This document shows, piece by piece, positions 25,729 through 33,897 of a stretch of DNA of 64,000 nucleotides. This stretch comes from Mycobacterium sp. URHD0025. Lineage in GTDB: Bacteria; Actinomycetota; Actinomycetes; Mycobacteriales; Mycobacteriaceae. The position numbers were made by a program, and so were the translations under genes. Where the stretch lies: the NCBI RefSeq assembly GCF_000426065.1, contig NZ_AUEQ01000013.1, forward strand, positions 62,001-126,000, written 5' to 3'. The notes under the pieces were generated by a model. The model had not been told where the DNA came from, did no database searches, and saw nothing but the letters and a program-made list of their open reading frames with translations. Positions within the stretch are counted from its first letter, which is position 1; every line of letters starts with the position of its first letter.

Positions 25729-26442
25729 GTGACGCTCGTTCTCACAGCACACGGCAGCGCGGACCCGCGTTCGTCGGCCAATGCGCATGCCATCGGCGGG
25801 CATCTGCGTCGTCTGCTGCCCGACACCGCGGTGCGGGTCGCGTTCTGTGAACAGAACGCGCCCAACCTCACCGAGGTGCTGCCCGATGTCGAACCCGGCG
25901 CCGTGGTGGTGCCGCTGCTGCTGGGCAGCGCCTATCACGCCCGGATCGACATTCCCGGGCTGATCGCCGACTCCGGCGCCGAGGTGACCCAGGCCGATGT
26001 GCTCGGCGACGATCCCCGGCTGCTTCAGGTCGTGCGAGAGCGGCTGACCGCGGTGGGGGTGTCCCGATTCGACGCCGACCTCGGCGTGATCCTCGCCGGA
26101 GTCGGTTCATCACATCCGGCCGCGAATGCGCGCACCGCCGCCCTGGCCGGCGCGTTGGCGGAGGGGACCCGCTGGGCCGGTTCCCAGGTGGCGTTCGCCA
26201 CAGGGCAGGCCCTGTCCCTGCCGGAGTCCGTCGATCGGTTGTACCGACGCGGCGCCCGGCGCCTGGTGATCGCCCCCTGGTTCCTGGCGCACGGTCGCAT
26301 CACCGATCGGGTTGCCGAATTCGCCTGCGCCGCAGGCATTCCGATGGCCGAACCGCTTGGCCCGCACCGGCTGGTGGCGGCCACGGTGCTGGATCGCTAC
26401 GAAGAGGCGCTAGCCGCGCGCAGTGCCGGCTTCGCCGCCTGA
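25729..26442 (+). CDS. Sirohydrochlorin chelatase-like protein (CbiX/SirB family)
   Basis: A 237-residue protein of two CbiX-type halves. The first has 'LVLTAHGSADPRSSANAHAIGGHLRRLLP' with the metal-binding His and 'VVPLLLGSAYHARIDIPG'; the second has 'LAGVGSSHPAANARTAALAGAL' and 'RLVIAPWFLAHGRITDRV'. Members insert Fe2+ (or Co2+) into sirohydrochlorin. Being last in the sulfite reductase operon, it most likely provides siroheme for NirA. The GTG at 25729 is used; it starts 8 bp after cysH, and longer forms of the frame would be antisense-like sequence inside cysH. A strong terminator follows. Confidence 0.8.
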   Translation: MTLVLTAHGSADPRSSANAHAIGGHLRRLLPDTAVRVAFCEQNAPNLTEVLPDVEPGAVVVPLLLGSAYHARIDIPGLIADSGAEVTQADVLGDDPRLLQVVRERLTAVGVSRFDADLGVILAGVGSSHPAANARTAALAGALAEGTRWAGSQVAFATGQALSLPESVDRLYRRGARRLVIAPWFLAHGRITDRVAEFACAAGIPMAEPLGPHRLVAATVLDRYEEALAARSAGFAA

Positions 26443-26464
26443 CCCCCGTCCCCTCAGAGCCATC

Positions 26465-26492
26465 ACGCCCCCGGTGTACCGCCCGGGGGCGT
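26465..26492 (+). terminator. Hairpin terminator of the nirA-cysH-chelatase operon
   Basis: A 10-bp perfect stem, ACGCCCCCGG paired with CCGGGGGCGT, closes an 8-base loop 22 bp after the chelatase stop. It is followed by TCTT. There is no long U-run, as is common in mycobacteria. Confidence 0.65.
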
Positions 26493-26510
26493 CTTCATCG
26501 CCTTGACTCC

Positions 26511-26528
26511 TATACCCCAAGGGGTATA
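26511..26528. promoter_or_regulatory. CstR/CsoR-type operator 1 upstream of the persulfide operon
   Basis: TATACCCCAAGGGGTATA is a perfect 18-bp palindrome of the ATACCC-N4-GGGTAT kind bound by CsoR-family repressors. It lies 59 bp before the dioxygenase start. The same core occurs before the CstR-like gene at 30741. Confidence 0.75.
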
Positions 26529-26541
26529 TTTAGGTTTATCG

Positions 26542-26561
26542 GTATACCCCCCTAGGTATAC
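26542..26561. promoter_or_regulatory. CstR/CsoR-type operator 2 upstream of the persulfide operon
   Basis: GTATACC and GGTATAC arms flank a 6-base centre (CCCCTA). The centre is 31-32 bp from that of operator 1, three helical turns, so two repressor tetramers could bind the same face. It ends 25 bp before the ATG at 26587. Confidence 0.65.
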
Positions 26562-26586
26562 AGGCCGCCCACAGAGGAGTCGAACA

Positions 26587-27966
26587 ATGAAGTTCATCCA
26601 GTACTACCTGGACTGTCTGTCCCACGCGTCGTATCTGATCGGCGACGAGTCCACCGGCCGCGCTGTCGTCGTCGACCCGCAGCGCGATGTCTCCGAGTAC
26701 GTGACCGACGCCGAGAAACTCGGCATGCAGATCACTCACGTGATCGAAACCCACTTTCACGCCGACTTCCTGTCCGGTCACCTCGAGCTGGCCGAGGCGA
26801 CAGGCGCCGAAATCGTGTACTCGTCAGTCGCCAAGCCGGAGTTCGACCACATGGGAGTCGAAGACGGCCAAAAGATTTCACTCGGTGAGGTGGCTCTGGA
26901 ATTCCGCCACACCCCGGGACACACCCCGGAGTCCATGAGCATCGTGGTCTACGAACATACCGACGACGCGGTGCCGTACGGTGTCCTGACCGGAGACACC
27001 CTGTTCATCGGCGACGTCGGCCGGCCCGACCTGCTGGCTTCGATCGGTTTCACCCGAGATGAGCTGGCCGACAAGCTCTACCACTCGTTGCACGAGAAGC
27101 TGTTGCCGCTGCCCGATGCCACCCGCGTCTTCCCGGCACACGGCGCCGGTTCGGCCTGCGGCAAGAATCTGTCCACCGAGCTGTCATCCACCATGGGTGA
27201 GCAGAAGCAGACCAACTACGCGTTGCGTGCACCCGACAAGCAGTCGTTCATCGAGCTGGTCACAGCCGGCCAACCGCCCGCCCCAGGCTATTTCGTGTAC
27301 GACGCGATCCTGAATCGCAAGGACCGCGCGCTGCTGGACGAGGAGGCGACGCCAGAGGCACTGGCCTACCGTCAAGCCACCGACGCCGTGGCGGGCGGGG
27401 CCATGTTGATCGACGGCCGCAGCCCCGAGGACTTCGCGCTGGGCCATTTGCGCAATGCGATCAACATCGGGCTGGCCGGGCGCTACGCCGAGTTCGCCGG
27501 TTCGGTGGTCAAACCCGACGCCGACATCGTGTTGGTCACCGACCCGGGCGAGGAACGGGAAGGCAAGAACCGGCTGGCCCGAATCGGATTCGACCGGGTG
27601 CTGGGTTACCTCGACAACCCGGAGCGGACGATGTTCGAGCATCAGAACGATGTGACGGTCGCCTCACGGTTGACCGCCACCGCCTTTGCCGAGCGCGCGG
27701 CGACGGTCGCGGACCTGCAGATCGTCGACGTGCGCAATCCCGGCGAGACCGAGGCCGGCATGATCCCGGGCGCGGTCAACATTCCGGTCGGTCAGCTGGC
27801 CGACCGGACCGGCGAATTGGATCCTGCCCGCCCCACCGTGGTCTACTGCGCCGGCGGCTACCGCTCGTCGGTTGCGGCCAGCCTGCTGCGCCGGCACGGC
27901 TTCACCGATGTCAGCGACATCCTCGGTGGCTATGGCGCCTGGTCGGACAGCACCCAGACCGCCTGA
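26587..27966 (+). CDS. Persulfide dioxygenase-rhodanese fusion (CstB-like)
   Basis: A 459-residue enzyme with three parts. Residues ~1-230 are a metallo-beta-lactamase fold of the ETHE1/persulfide dioxygenase group: 'ETHFHADFLSGH' (His56, His58, Asp60), 'HTPGHTPESM' and 'FIGDVGRPDL' supply the iron ligands. A middle rhodanese-like domain ('LIDGRSPEDFALGHLRNAINIG') has no catalytic Cys. The C-terminal rhodanese has Cys421 in 'VVYCAGGYRSS'. This is the layout of staphylococcal CstB, which converts low-molecular-weight persulfides to thiosulfate. The ATG at 26587 has AGAGGAG nine bases upstream; longer forms would include the operators. It is the first gene of a five-gene sulfide/persulfide operon controlled by the CstR-like protein at 30811. 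Confidence 0.88.
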   Translation: MKFIQYYLDCLSHASYLIGDESTGRAVVVDPQRDVSEYVTDAEKLGMQITHVIETHFHADFLSGHLELAEATGAEIVYSSVAKPEFDHMGVEDGQKISLGEVALEFRHTPGHTPESMSIVVYEHTDDAVPYGVLTGDTLFIGDVGRPDLLASIGFTRDELADKLYHSLHEKLLPLPDATRVFPAHGAGSACGKNLSTELSSTMGEQKQTNYALRAPDKQSFIELVTAGQPPAPGYFVYDAILNRKDRALLDEEATPEALAYRQATDAVAGGAMLIDGRSPEDFALGHLRNAINIGLAGRYAEFAGSVVKPDADIVLVTDPGEEREGKNRLARIGFDRVLGYLDNPERTMFEHQNDVTVASRLTATAFAERAATVADLQIVDVRNPGETEAGMIPGAVNIPVGQLADRTGELDPARPTVVYCAGGYRSSVAASLLRRHGFTDVSDILGGYGAWSDSTQTA

Positions 27967-27967
27967 G

Positions 27968-28036
27968 CCGGCACACTGCGGCTGAGCCGCACAAACCGGC
28001 ACTGCGGCCCAGCCGCACAAACCGGCACGCGCAAAC
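27968..28036 (+). repeat. Tandem imperfect repeats with two hairpins between dioxygenase and sqr
   Basis: A unit CCGGCAC...CGCACAAA starts at 27968, 27996 and 28022; the third copy is shortened. The first two copies contain hairpins: TGCGGC-TGA-GCCGCA at 27977-27991 and TGCGGC-CCA-GCCGCA at 28003-28017. They lie in the intercistronic gap of one operon, so they may stabilise or partly terminate the mRNA. Confidence 0.7.
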
Positions 28037-28065
28037 CGTCTGAGAGACAGGAGAACACAACAAGC

Positions 28066-29277
28066 ATGTCCACCCCACCCAAGCACGAGGTCCTGATCAT
28101 CGGCGGCGGCACGGCCGGGATCACCGTGGCGGCCCGGCTGCTGCGCAAGCATTACACCGACGTGGCGATCATCGAGCCGTCCGACAAGCACTACTACCAG
28201 CCGTTGTGGACGCTGGTGGGCGGTGGACAGGCCACGGCCGCCGAAACCGAGCGTGCCGAAGCGTCGGTGATGCCGCGGGGTGCCACCTGGATCAAGAGCG
28301 CCGTGACCTCCGTCGACCCGGACGCCAACACGGTCACATGTGCCGATGGCGCGACCTACTCCTATGACGTTCTCGTGGTGGCCCCCGGCATCCAGCTCGA
28401 CTGGAAACGCACCGACGGTCTGACCGACACGCTCGGCAAAGACGGCGTCTCGTCGAACTACGGCTTCGACCTCGCCCCGCGCACATGGGAATTCATCCGC
28501 GACACCCGGTCCGGGACGGCGGTGTTCACCATGCCGTCGGGGCCGATCAAGTGCGCCGGGGCGCCCCAGAAGATCGCGTATCTGGCCTGCGACCACTGGC
28601 GGCGCCAGGGTGTGCTCGACAACATCGACGTACACCTGGTGGTCCCGACCCCGCGGATCTTCGGCATCCCCGCGATCGCCGACAATCTGGACAAAGTCAT
28701 CGCCGACTACGGCATCACACTGCACACCGGAAGTGAAGTGCGGTCCATCGATTCGGCGGCCCGTAAGGTGACCGTGACGAATACCGCCGCCGGTACCGAG
28801 ACCGCACTTCCCTACGACGTACTGCACGCGGTCCCGCATCAGTCGGCACCGGACTGGATCAAGGCCAGCCCGCTGTCCACGAGCCATGTCGGCGGGGACG
28901 CCAACGGGTATGTGGACATCGACAAGCACACGATGCAGCACGTGCGTTACCCGAATGTGTTCGCCCTCGGCGATGCGGGATCGTCGCCGAACTCGAAAAC
29001 CGGTGCCGCCATTCGCAAGCAGGCGCCCGCCGTCGTCGAGAACATCGGTGCGGTGTTGAGCGCACGTCCACTGCCCGGCGCGTACGACGGCTATGCGTCG
29101 TGCCCGATCGTCACATCCTCACGCGACATGCTGCTCGCCGAGTTCGACTACGACTTCGCGCTCAAACCCTCATTCCCCCTGCTCGATCCGGTGAAACCGC
29201 ACCGGCCGTACTGGTTGCTGAAGAAGTACGGGCTGCCTGCCATGTACTGGAACCTGATGTTGAAAGGCGTGGCCTGA
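28066..29277 (+). CDS. Sulfide:quinone oxidoreductase (SQR)
   Basis: A 403-residue FAD-dependent disulfide oxidoreductase that oxidises sulfide to persulfide and passes electrons to the membrane quinone pool. The N-terminal FAD fold reads 'VLIIGGGTAGITVAARLLRKH'; 'VVAPGIQLDW' and 'NVFALGDAGSSPNSKTGAAIRKQAP' follow. Two Cys residues suited for the redox disulfide are Cys163 ('IKCAGAPQK') and Cys346 ('YASCPIV'). The C-terminus 'KPHRPYWLLKKYGLPAMYWNLMLKG' is a typical amphipathic membrane anchor of the SQR group. The stop overlaps the next start by one base (TGATG). The product persulfide would be consumed by the dioxygenase-rhodanese upstream. Confidence 0.88.
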   Translation: MSTPPKHEVLIIGGGTAGITVAARLLRKHYTDVAIIEPSDKHYYQPLWTLVGGGQATAAETERAEASVMPRGATWIKSAVTSVDPDANTVTCADGATYSYDVLVVAPGIQLDWKRTDGLTDTLGKDGVSSNYGFDLAPRTWEFIRDTRSGTAVFTMPSGPIKCAGAPQKIAYLACDHWRRQGVLDNIDVHLVVPTPRIFGIPAIADNLDKVIADYGITLHTGSEVRSIDSAARKVTVTNTAAGTETALPYDVLHAVPHQSAPDWIKASPLSTSHVGGDANGYVDIDKHTMQHVRYPNVFALGDAGSSPNSKTGAAIRKQAPAVVENIGAVLSARPLPGAYDGYASCPIVTSSRDMLLAEFDYDFALKPSFPLLDPVKPHRPYWLLKKYGLPAMYWNLMLKGVA

Positions 29278-29873
29278 TGCCCACATCGTCGATCATCGAC
29301 GCCATCGAATTGAACGAACTCAGGAAGGCCGGCAACGGCCCGCGGCTCATCGATGTGCGCACCCCTGGCGAGTTCGAAACCGCCCATATCCCAGGCGCTT
29401 ACAACGTGCCGCTGGACCTGCTGCAGGAACATCGGGACGAGATCGCCCAACACCTCGATGAGAACGTGGTGCTGATCTGCCGCTCCGGGCAGCGGGCGAG
29501 CACAGCCGGCGAGACCCTGCGCGGGGCCGGCCTGCCGAATGTCTCGATCCTCGACGGCGGCATGACCGTCTGGCAGGACAAGGGATTCGGCGTGCGCCGC
29601 GGCGCGCAACGCTGGGACCTGGAGCGCCAGGTGCGTCTGGTCGCGGGGTCGATCGTGCTGAGCGGCGTGCTCGGCAGCATCGCCGCGCCGAAGCTGAAGT
29701 GGCTCGCCGCGGCGATCGGGGCCGGATTGACCACCGCGGCGCTGACGAACACCTGCGCGATGGGCATGATGATGGCGAAGCTGCCGTACAACCGGGGTGC
29801 GTCCTGTGATGCCCGCAGCATCGTCGAGCAACTGATCGGGTCCGAACAAACAGCTTCCGGCGCGTTGGCATGA
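29277..29873 (+). CDS. Membrane-anchored rhodanese (YgaP-like, rhodanese + DUF2892)
   Basis: A 198-residue protein. Residues 1-110 are a single rhodanese domain with the catalytic loop 'LICRSGQRAS' (Cys68). Residues ~125-185 are two membrane segments of the DUF2892/YgaP type, with 'TNTCAMGMMMAKLPYNRG' between or after them. It should carry sulfane sulfur at the membrane, close to SQR. The ATG at 29277 shares a base with the sqr stop. The open frame begins earlier (29100) but would overlap sqr. The end overlaps tauE by ATGA. Confidence 0.85.
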   Translation: MPTSSIIDAIELNELRKAGNGPRLIDVRTPGEFETAHIPGAYNVPLDLLQEHRDEIAQHLDENVVLICRSGQRASTAGETLRGAGLPNVSILDGGMTVWQDKGFGVRRGAQRWDLERQVRLVAGSIVLSGVLGSIAAPKLKWLAAAIGAGLTTAALTNTCAMGMMMAKLPYNRGASCDARSIVEQLIGSEQTASGALA

Positions 29874-30730
29874 TCGCCGTCGCTGTCGCGCTGGCCGTCG
29901 TCGTCGGGATGTCCCTCGGGCTTCTCGGCGGCGGCGGCTCGATCCTGACCGTTCCGCTGCTGGCCTATGTGGCCGGCATGGAGGCCAAGCAGGCGATCGC
30001 CACCTCGCTTCTGGTCGTCGGGGTCACCAGCGCGGTCAGCACCCTGTCGCATGCCCGCGCCGGCCGAGTGCAATGGCGCAGTGGCCTGCTGTTCGGAGCG
30101 GCCGGCATGGCCGGAGCCTACCTGGGCGGTCTGCTGAGTTACGTGGTTCCCGGATCGGTCCTACTGACCGCCTTCACAGTGGTGATGATCGCCACGGGCA
30201 TCGCAATGATCAAGGGCCGCAGGGCATGCGAGCCGACAGCGCAGACGATGCCGGTCGCCAAGGTGCTGCCGATGGGGCTGGGGGTCGGGGTGGTGACCGG
30301 CGCCGTCGGAGCCGGCGGCGGATTCCTGGTGGTACCCGCGCTGGCATTGCTGGGCGGGCTGCCCATGCCCGTCGCGGTGGGAACCTCTCTGCTGGTGATC
30401 ACGATGAACTCGGCCGCGGGTCTGGCCGGACATCTGAGCACGGTGCCGATCGACTGGACGATCGCCGCCGCGGTCACCGCCGCCGCGGTGCTGGGCAGCC
30501 TGCTGGGCACCCGCCTGACCTCACATGTCGACCCGGACGCGGTGCGCAGGGCCTTCGGCTGGTTCGTGTTGCTCATGGCGTCGCTGATCCTCGGCCAGGA
30601 GCTCCACCCCGCCGTCGGGCTCACCACGGCCGGCCTGACCGTGCTGGCCGGCCTCGGCAACCTCAGCTGCGCCCGGCTCGGATGGTGTCCGCTGCGATGG
30701 ATCTTCGGTCCACCCGCTACGACAACATGA
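29870..30730 (+). CDS. TauE/SafE-family membrane permease
   Basis: A 286-residue polytopic membrane protein with the two TauE/SafE repeats: 'GMSLGLLGGGGSILTVPLLAYVAGM' at the N-terminus and 'VTGAVGAGGGFLVVPALALLGGLPM' in the middle, with about eight helices in total. In cst-type operons this family is proposed to export sulfite, thiosulfate or organosulfonates. The substrate here is inferred from context only. The start overlaps the rhodanese stop (ATGA). Confidence 0.85.
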   Translation: MIAVAVALAVVVGMSLGLLGGGGSILTVPLLAYVAGMEAKQAIATSLLVVGVTSAVSTLSHARAGRVQWRSGLLFGAAGMAGAYLGGLLSYVVPGSVLLTAFTVVMIATGIAMIKGRRACEPTAQTMPVAKVLPMGLGVGVVTGAVGAGGGFLVVPALALLGGLPMPVAVGTSLLVITMNSAAGLAGHLSTVPIDWTIAAAVTAAAVLGSLLGTRLTSHVDPDAVRRAFGWFVLLMASLILGQELHPAVGLTTAGLTVLAGLGNLSCARLGWCPLRWIFGPPATTT

Positions 30731-30740
30731 CCCCACAGAT

Positions 30741-30756
30741 ATACCCCCGCGGGTAT
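30741..30756. promoter_or_regulatory. CstR/CsoR-type operator before the repressor gene
   Basis: ATACCC-CCGC-GGGTAT is a 16-bp operator 54 bp before the repressor ATG at 30811. It shares its arms with the two sites at 26511 and 26542. It suggests autoregulation and a second promoter within the operon. Confidence 0.75.
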
Positions 30757-30810
30757 GATGGACAACAGCTACCGCGGGGAACCGCAACCCCGAGATCCTA
30801 GGGAGAAACC

Positions 30811-31071
30811 ATGATCTGCGACGAAGAATCGATCGCCGCCATCCTCAACCGGCTCCGCCGCGCACAAGGACAGCTCGCGGGCGTCATCACCATGATCGAG
30901 CAGGGTCGTGACTGCAAGGACGTCGTCACCCAGCTCGCCGCGGTGTCCCGAGCGCTGGACCGCGCCGGATTCAAGATCGTGGCAACCGGTCTGCGCGAAT
31001 GCATCACCGGCAACAGTGACGAGACCATGGACGTCGCCGAGCTGGAGAAGCTGTTCCTGACCCTGGCCTGA
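30811..31071 (+). CDS. CstR-like persulfide-sensing repressor (CsoR family)
   Basis: An 86-residue all-helical DUF156/CsoR-family protein ('ILNRLRRAQGQLAGVITMIEQGRDC'). The two sensing cysteines are Cys35 and Cys64. The His that binds copper in true CsoR, four residues before the second Cys, is Gly60 here. This removes the copper site and fits CstR-type persulfide sensors, in which a persulfide cross-links the two Cys residues and releases DNA. The gene follows tauE with the operator between, and AGGGAGAAACC precedes the ATG. It likely represses both the promoter at 26511-26561 and its own. Confidence 0.87.
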   Translation: MICDEESIAAILNRLRRAQGQLAGVITMIEQGRDCKDVVTQLAAVSRALDRAGFKIVATGLRECITGNSDETMDVAELEKLFLTLA

Positions 31072-31085
31072 CCGACCGGGTGGGC

Positions 31086-31107
31086 CTGACCGTCAGCTGA
31101 CGGTCAG
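31086..31107. terminator. 22-bp perfect palindrome at the cysA/cstR convergent ends
   Basis: CTGACCGTCAG followed directly by its reverse complement CTGACGGTCAG. It covers the cysA stop codon (31093-31095) and lies 15 bp after the repressor stop, so it can act as a terminator hairpin for both strands. No U-run is present. Confidence 0.5.
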
Positions 31108-32178
31108 CGCCTCATCCTCGTCACTGCTCTTCTCGGAGTCCTTCTGGACTCCTTCGCGGTTCGCCGGAATCTGCTCTCCCCCGGCGATCTGCGGAACCCG
31201 TGTCGCCCGCACGTAGACCGTGTCGCCCTCACGCAACCCCAGTGCCTCGGCATCACCGCGGGTGATCTGCGCAGTGAACGGCACATGGGTTGCAGCACTG
31301 GTCAATTCGACCCGTACCTCGAAGCCGAGCATCACGATCCGGTCGATGGTCGCCCGCACCACCCCGGTGGCCTCGGCGGTGCCGTCGCCCGCGGCGACAG
31401 CCAGCTCCGGATTGCGGCCGACGCGAATGTCATGCGGGCGCACCATGATTCCGTTCAGTTCGGACACCGCACCCAAAAACGACATCACGAACGCGTTGGC
31501 CGGCTCGTCGTACACCTCGGTCGGCGAGCCGACCTGCTCGATGCGGCCCTTGTTGAGCACCGCGATCCGGTCGGCCACATCCAGCGCCTCGGCCTGGTCG
31601 TGGGTCACCAACACCGTGGTGACGTGCACCTCGTCATGCAGACGGCGCAGCCAGGTACGCAGATCGTCTCGCACCTTGGCGTCCAGCGCCCCGAACGGCT
31701 CGTCGAGCAACAACACCTGCGGGTCCACAGCCAAGGCGCGTGCCAGCGCCATGCGCTGACGCTGACCGCCGGAGAGCTGGTTGGGATAGCGGGTCTGGAA
31801 ACCGGCCAGCCCGACCACTTCCAGCAGATTGTCGACCTTCTCCTTCACCTCGGCCTTGGGGCGCTTGCGGATCTTGAGGCCGAATGCCACGTTGTCGCGC
31901 ACGGTCAGATGTTTGAACGCCGCGTAATGCTGGAACACGAAACCGATTCCGCGCCGCTGCGGCGGGATCCCGGTGACATCGCGACCATTGATGGTGATGG
32001 TGCCGGTGTCGGGCTGATCCAGCCCTGCGATGGCGCGCAGCAGCGTGGACTTGCCCGAGCCGCTCGGGCCCAGCAGCGCGGTCAACGAACCGGACGGCAC
32101 CTCGAAGTCGATGTTGTCGAGCGCCGCGAAATCTCCGTAATGCTTGTTGGCGCCCCGAACCACGATCGCGTCGGTCAT
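31093..32178 (-). CDS. cysA: Sulfate/thiosulfate ABC transporter ATP-binding protein CysA
   Basis: A 361-residue ABC ATPase. Walker A 'GPSGSGKST' (residues 37-45), Q-loop 'FVFQHYAAF', signature 'LSGGQRQR', Walker B 'LLLDEP' and the switch His in 'VTHDQ' are all present. The C-terminal TOBE-like regulatory domain ('VRPHDIRVG') is present. An acidic tail (KDSEKSSDEDEALTVS) is longer than usual. It powers sulfate uptake with CysT, CysW and SubI. It is the last gene of subI-cysT-cysW-cysA on the minus strand. Confidence 0.92.
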   Translation of the reverse strand: MTDAIVVRGANKHYGDFAALDNIDFEVPSGSLTALLGPSGSGKSTLLRAIAGLDQPDTGTITINGRDVTGIPPQRRGIGFVFQHYAAFKHLTVRDNVAFGLKIRKRPKAEVKEKVDNLLEVVGLAGFQTRYPNQLSGGQRQRMALARALAVDPQVLLLDEPFGALDAKVRDDLRTWLRRLHDEVHVTTVLVTHDQAEALDVADRIAVLNKGRIEQVGSPTEVYDEPANAFVMSFLGAVSELNGIMVRPHDIRVGRNPELAVAAGDGTAEATGVVRATIDRIVMLGFEVRVELTSAATHVPFTAQITRGDAEALGLREGDTVYVRATRVPQIAGGEQIPANREGVQKDSEKSSDEDEALTVS

Positions 32179-32200
32179 AGCTCTTGTCTCCTTCTCAGGC

Positions 32201-33022
32201 CTACTGTGCGGCCTTGATTCGGCGTCGGTCGAGGACCACCTGGACTACCAGGACGATCACGGCCACCGCCATGAGCAGTGTCGAGATGGCATACGCGCCG
32301 TAGACAGACTCGGCGGTGCCGCGGTTGTAGCGGTCGGCCACCAGCAGGGTCAGCGTCTGGGAGGTGCCCGGCAAGTTCGAGGACACCATGATCACCGCGC
32401 CGAACTCCCCCAGCGTGCGGGCGACGGTGAGCACGATGCCGTACGTCAGGCCCCACCGGATCGACGGCAGGGTGATCCGCCAGAAGGTCTGCCACCAGGT
32501 CGACCCCAGCGTCGCGGCCGCTTCTTCCTGATCGGTGCCGATCTCGTGCAGCACCGGCTCGACCTCACGGATCACGAACGGGACCGTGACGAAGATGCTG
32601 GCCAGCACGATGCCGGGGAACCCGAAGATGATCTTGAATCCGAGGTTGTTCTCGACGAATCCGAGCAGCCCGGCCGAACCCCACAGCAGGATCAGCGCGA
32701 CACCCACGACCACCGGCGACACCGCGAACGGCAGGTCGATGACCGCCTGCAGGGCGCTCTTGCCGCGGAACCGGTTGCGTGCCAGCACCAGGGCCGTGGG
32801 GACACCGAACAACACATTCAGCGGCACCACGATCGCCACCACCAGAAGAGACAGCTGCAGCGCCGAGATGGCCGCGGGCGTACCCACCGACGTGAAGAAC
32901 GCACCGATGCCCGGACTGAAGGTGCGCCAGAGGATCAGCCCGACCGGTACCACCACCAGCACCGCCACATAGGCCAGTGCCAGAAAGCGCAGCAGGTAAC
33001 GCACCGACGGTGAGAGCGTCAT
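32201..33022 (-). CDS. cysW: Sulfate ABC transporter permease CysW
   Basis: A 273-residue inner-membrane permease with about six helices and the EAA-type cytoplasmic loop ('EEAAATLGSTWWQTFWRITLPSIRWG') that docks on CysA. Its ATG overlaps the cysT stop (ATGA, 33019-33022). A 22-bp gap separates it from cysA. Confidence 0.92.
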   Translation of the reverse strand: MTLSPSVRYLLRFLALAYVAVLVVVPVGLILWRTFSPGIGAFFTSVGTPAAISALQLSLLVVAIVVPLNVLFGVPTALVLARNRFRGKSALQAVIDLPFAVSPVVVGVALILLWGSAGLLGFVENNLGFKIIFGFPGIVLASIFVTVPFVIREVEPVLHEIGTDQEEAAATLGSTWWQTFWRITLPSIRWGLTYGIVLTVARTLGEFGAVIMVSSNLPGTSQTLTLLVADRYNRGTAESVYGAYAISTLLMAVAVIVLVVQVVLDRRRIKAAQ

Positions 33023-33897
33023 GCCGAAAGCTCCTCGCGTTTGGCCGCCCGCGAACCCACCGCCCGCAACACGAACAGCACCACGAACGAGATCACCAGC
33101 AACACAATGGAAATGGCGGCGGCGCCGGTCCGGTCATCGTTTTCGATCAGCGTCCGGATCCACTGCGAAGACACCTCGGTCTCGCCGGGAACCGCACCAC
33201 CGATCAGCACCACCGAACCGAACTCACCGATGGCACGGGAAAACGCCAGGCCCGCACCTGACAGCAACGCGGGCAGTAACGCCGGCAGGATGATCTTGGT
33301 CAGGATCGTGAAGGAGTTGGCACCCAGAGAGGCTGCGGCCTCCTCCACATCCCGGTCCAGTTCCAACAGCACCGGCTGCACCGAACGGACCACGAACGGC
33401 AGCGTGACGAACAGCAGCGCGATGCCGACACCCCACTTGGTGTGCTGCAGGTGCAGCCCGACCGGGCTGGCCGGCCCGTACAGCGCCAGCATCACCAGGC
33501 TGGCCACGATCGTCGGCAGGGCGAACGGCAGATCGATCACCGAGTCGACCAGCCGCTTGCCGGGGAACTCGTCGCGGGTCAGCACCCAGGCCACGATCAG
33601 GCCGAAGAAGATGTTCACCACTGTCACGCCGGCCGAGATGGTCAGCGTGACCCGGAATGATTCCACCGCCGCATTGGACGTGACGGCCAACCAGAAGGCG
33701 TTCCACCCGCCGCCGGCCGCCTGCCACAGAATCGCAGCCAGGGGCAGCAGCACGATGACGCTCAACCAGATCGATGCCGCCCCCACCCGCAGTGAGGTAC
33801 TGCCGTAGCGACCGTGCCACGCGCCGGGGGTGGAATCCCCCGGCGCGGGCGAGGCCGATCCAGGCTCGGCTTCATCGGTCGGAGCTACAGAAGTCAT
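33019..33897 (-). CDS. cysT: Sulfate ABC transporter permease CysT
   Basis: A 292-residue permease. A ~45-residue polar N-terminal tail precedes about six membrane segments. The EAA loop reads 'EEAAASLGANSFTILTKIILPALLPA'. The start is fixed by the ATGA overlap with the subI stop (33894-33897); the open frame reaches 33972, but that extension is inside subI. It pairs with CysW to form the membrane channel. Confidence 0.92.
   Translation of the reverse strand: MTSVAPTDEAEPGSASPAPGDSTPGAWHGRYGSTSLRVGAASIWLSVIVLLPLAAILWQAAGGGWNAFWLAVTSNAAVESFRVTLTISAGVTVVNIFFGLIVAWVLTRDEFPGKRLVDSVIDLPFALPTIVASLVMLALYGPASPVGLHLQHTKWGVGIALLFVTLPFVVRSVQPVLLELDRDVEEAAASLGANSFTILTKIILPALLPALLSGAGLAFSRAIGEFGSVVLIGGAVPGETEVSSQWIRTLIENDDRTGAAAISIVLLVISFVVLFVLRAVGSRAAKREELSA

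Noticed and set aside
26587..27966. Glyoxalase II as function of the MBL-fold protein
   Set aside because: The fused rhodanese domains, the 'HFHADFLSGH' pattern and the SQR/CstR neighbours point to a persulfide dioxygenase.
27977..28017. CRISPR-like repeats
   Set aside because: Only three degraded copies with no spacers of constant length, and no cas gene nearby.
30811..31071. Copper-sensing CsoR
   Set aside because: The copper-ligand His is replaced by Gly60, and the neighbouring genes handle sulfide rather than copper.
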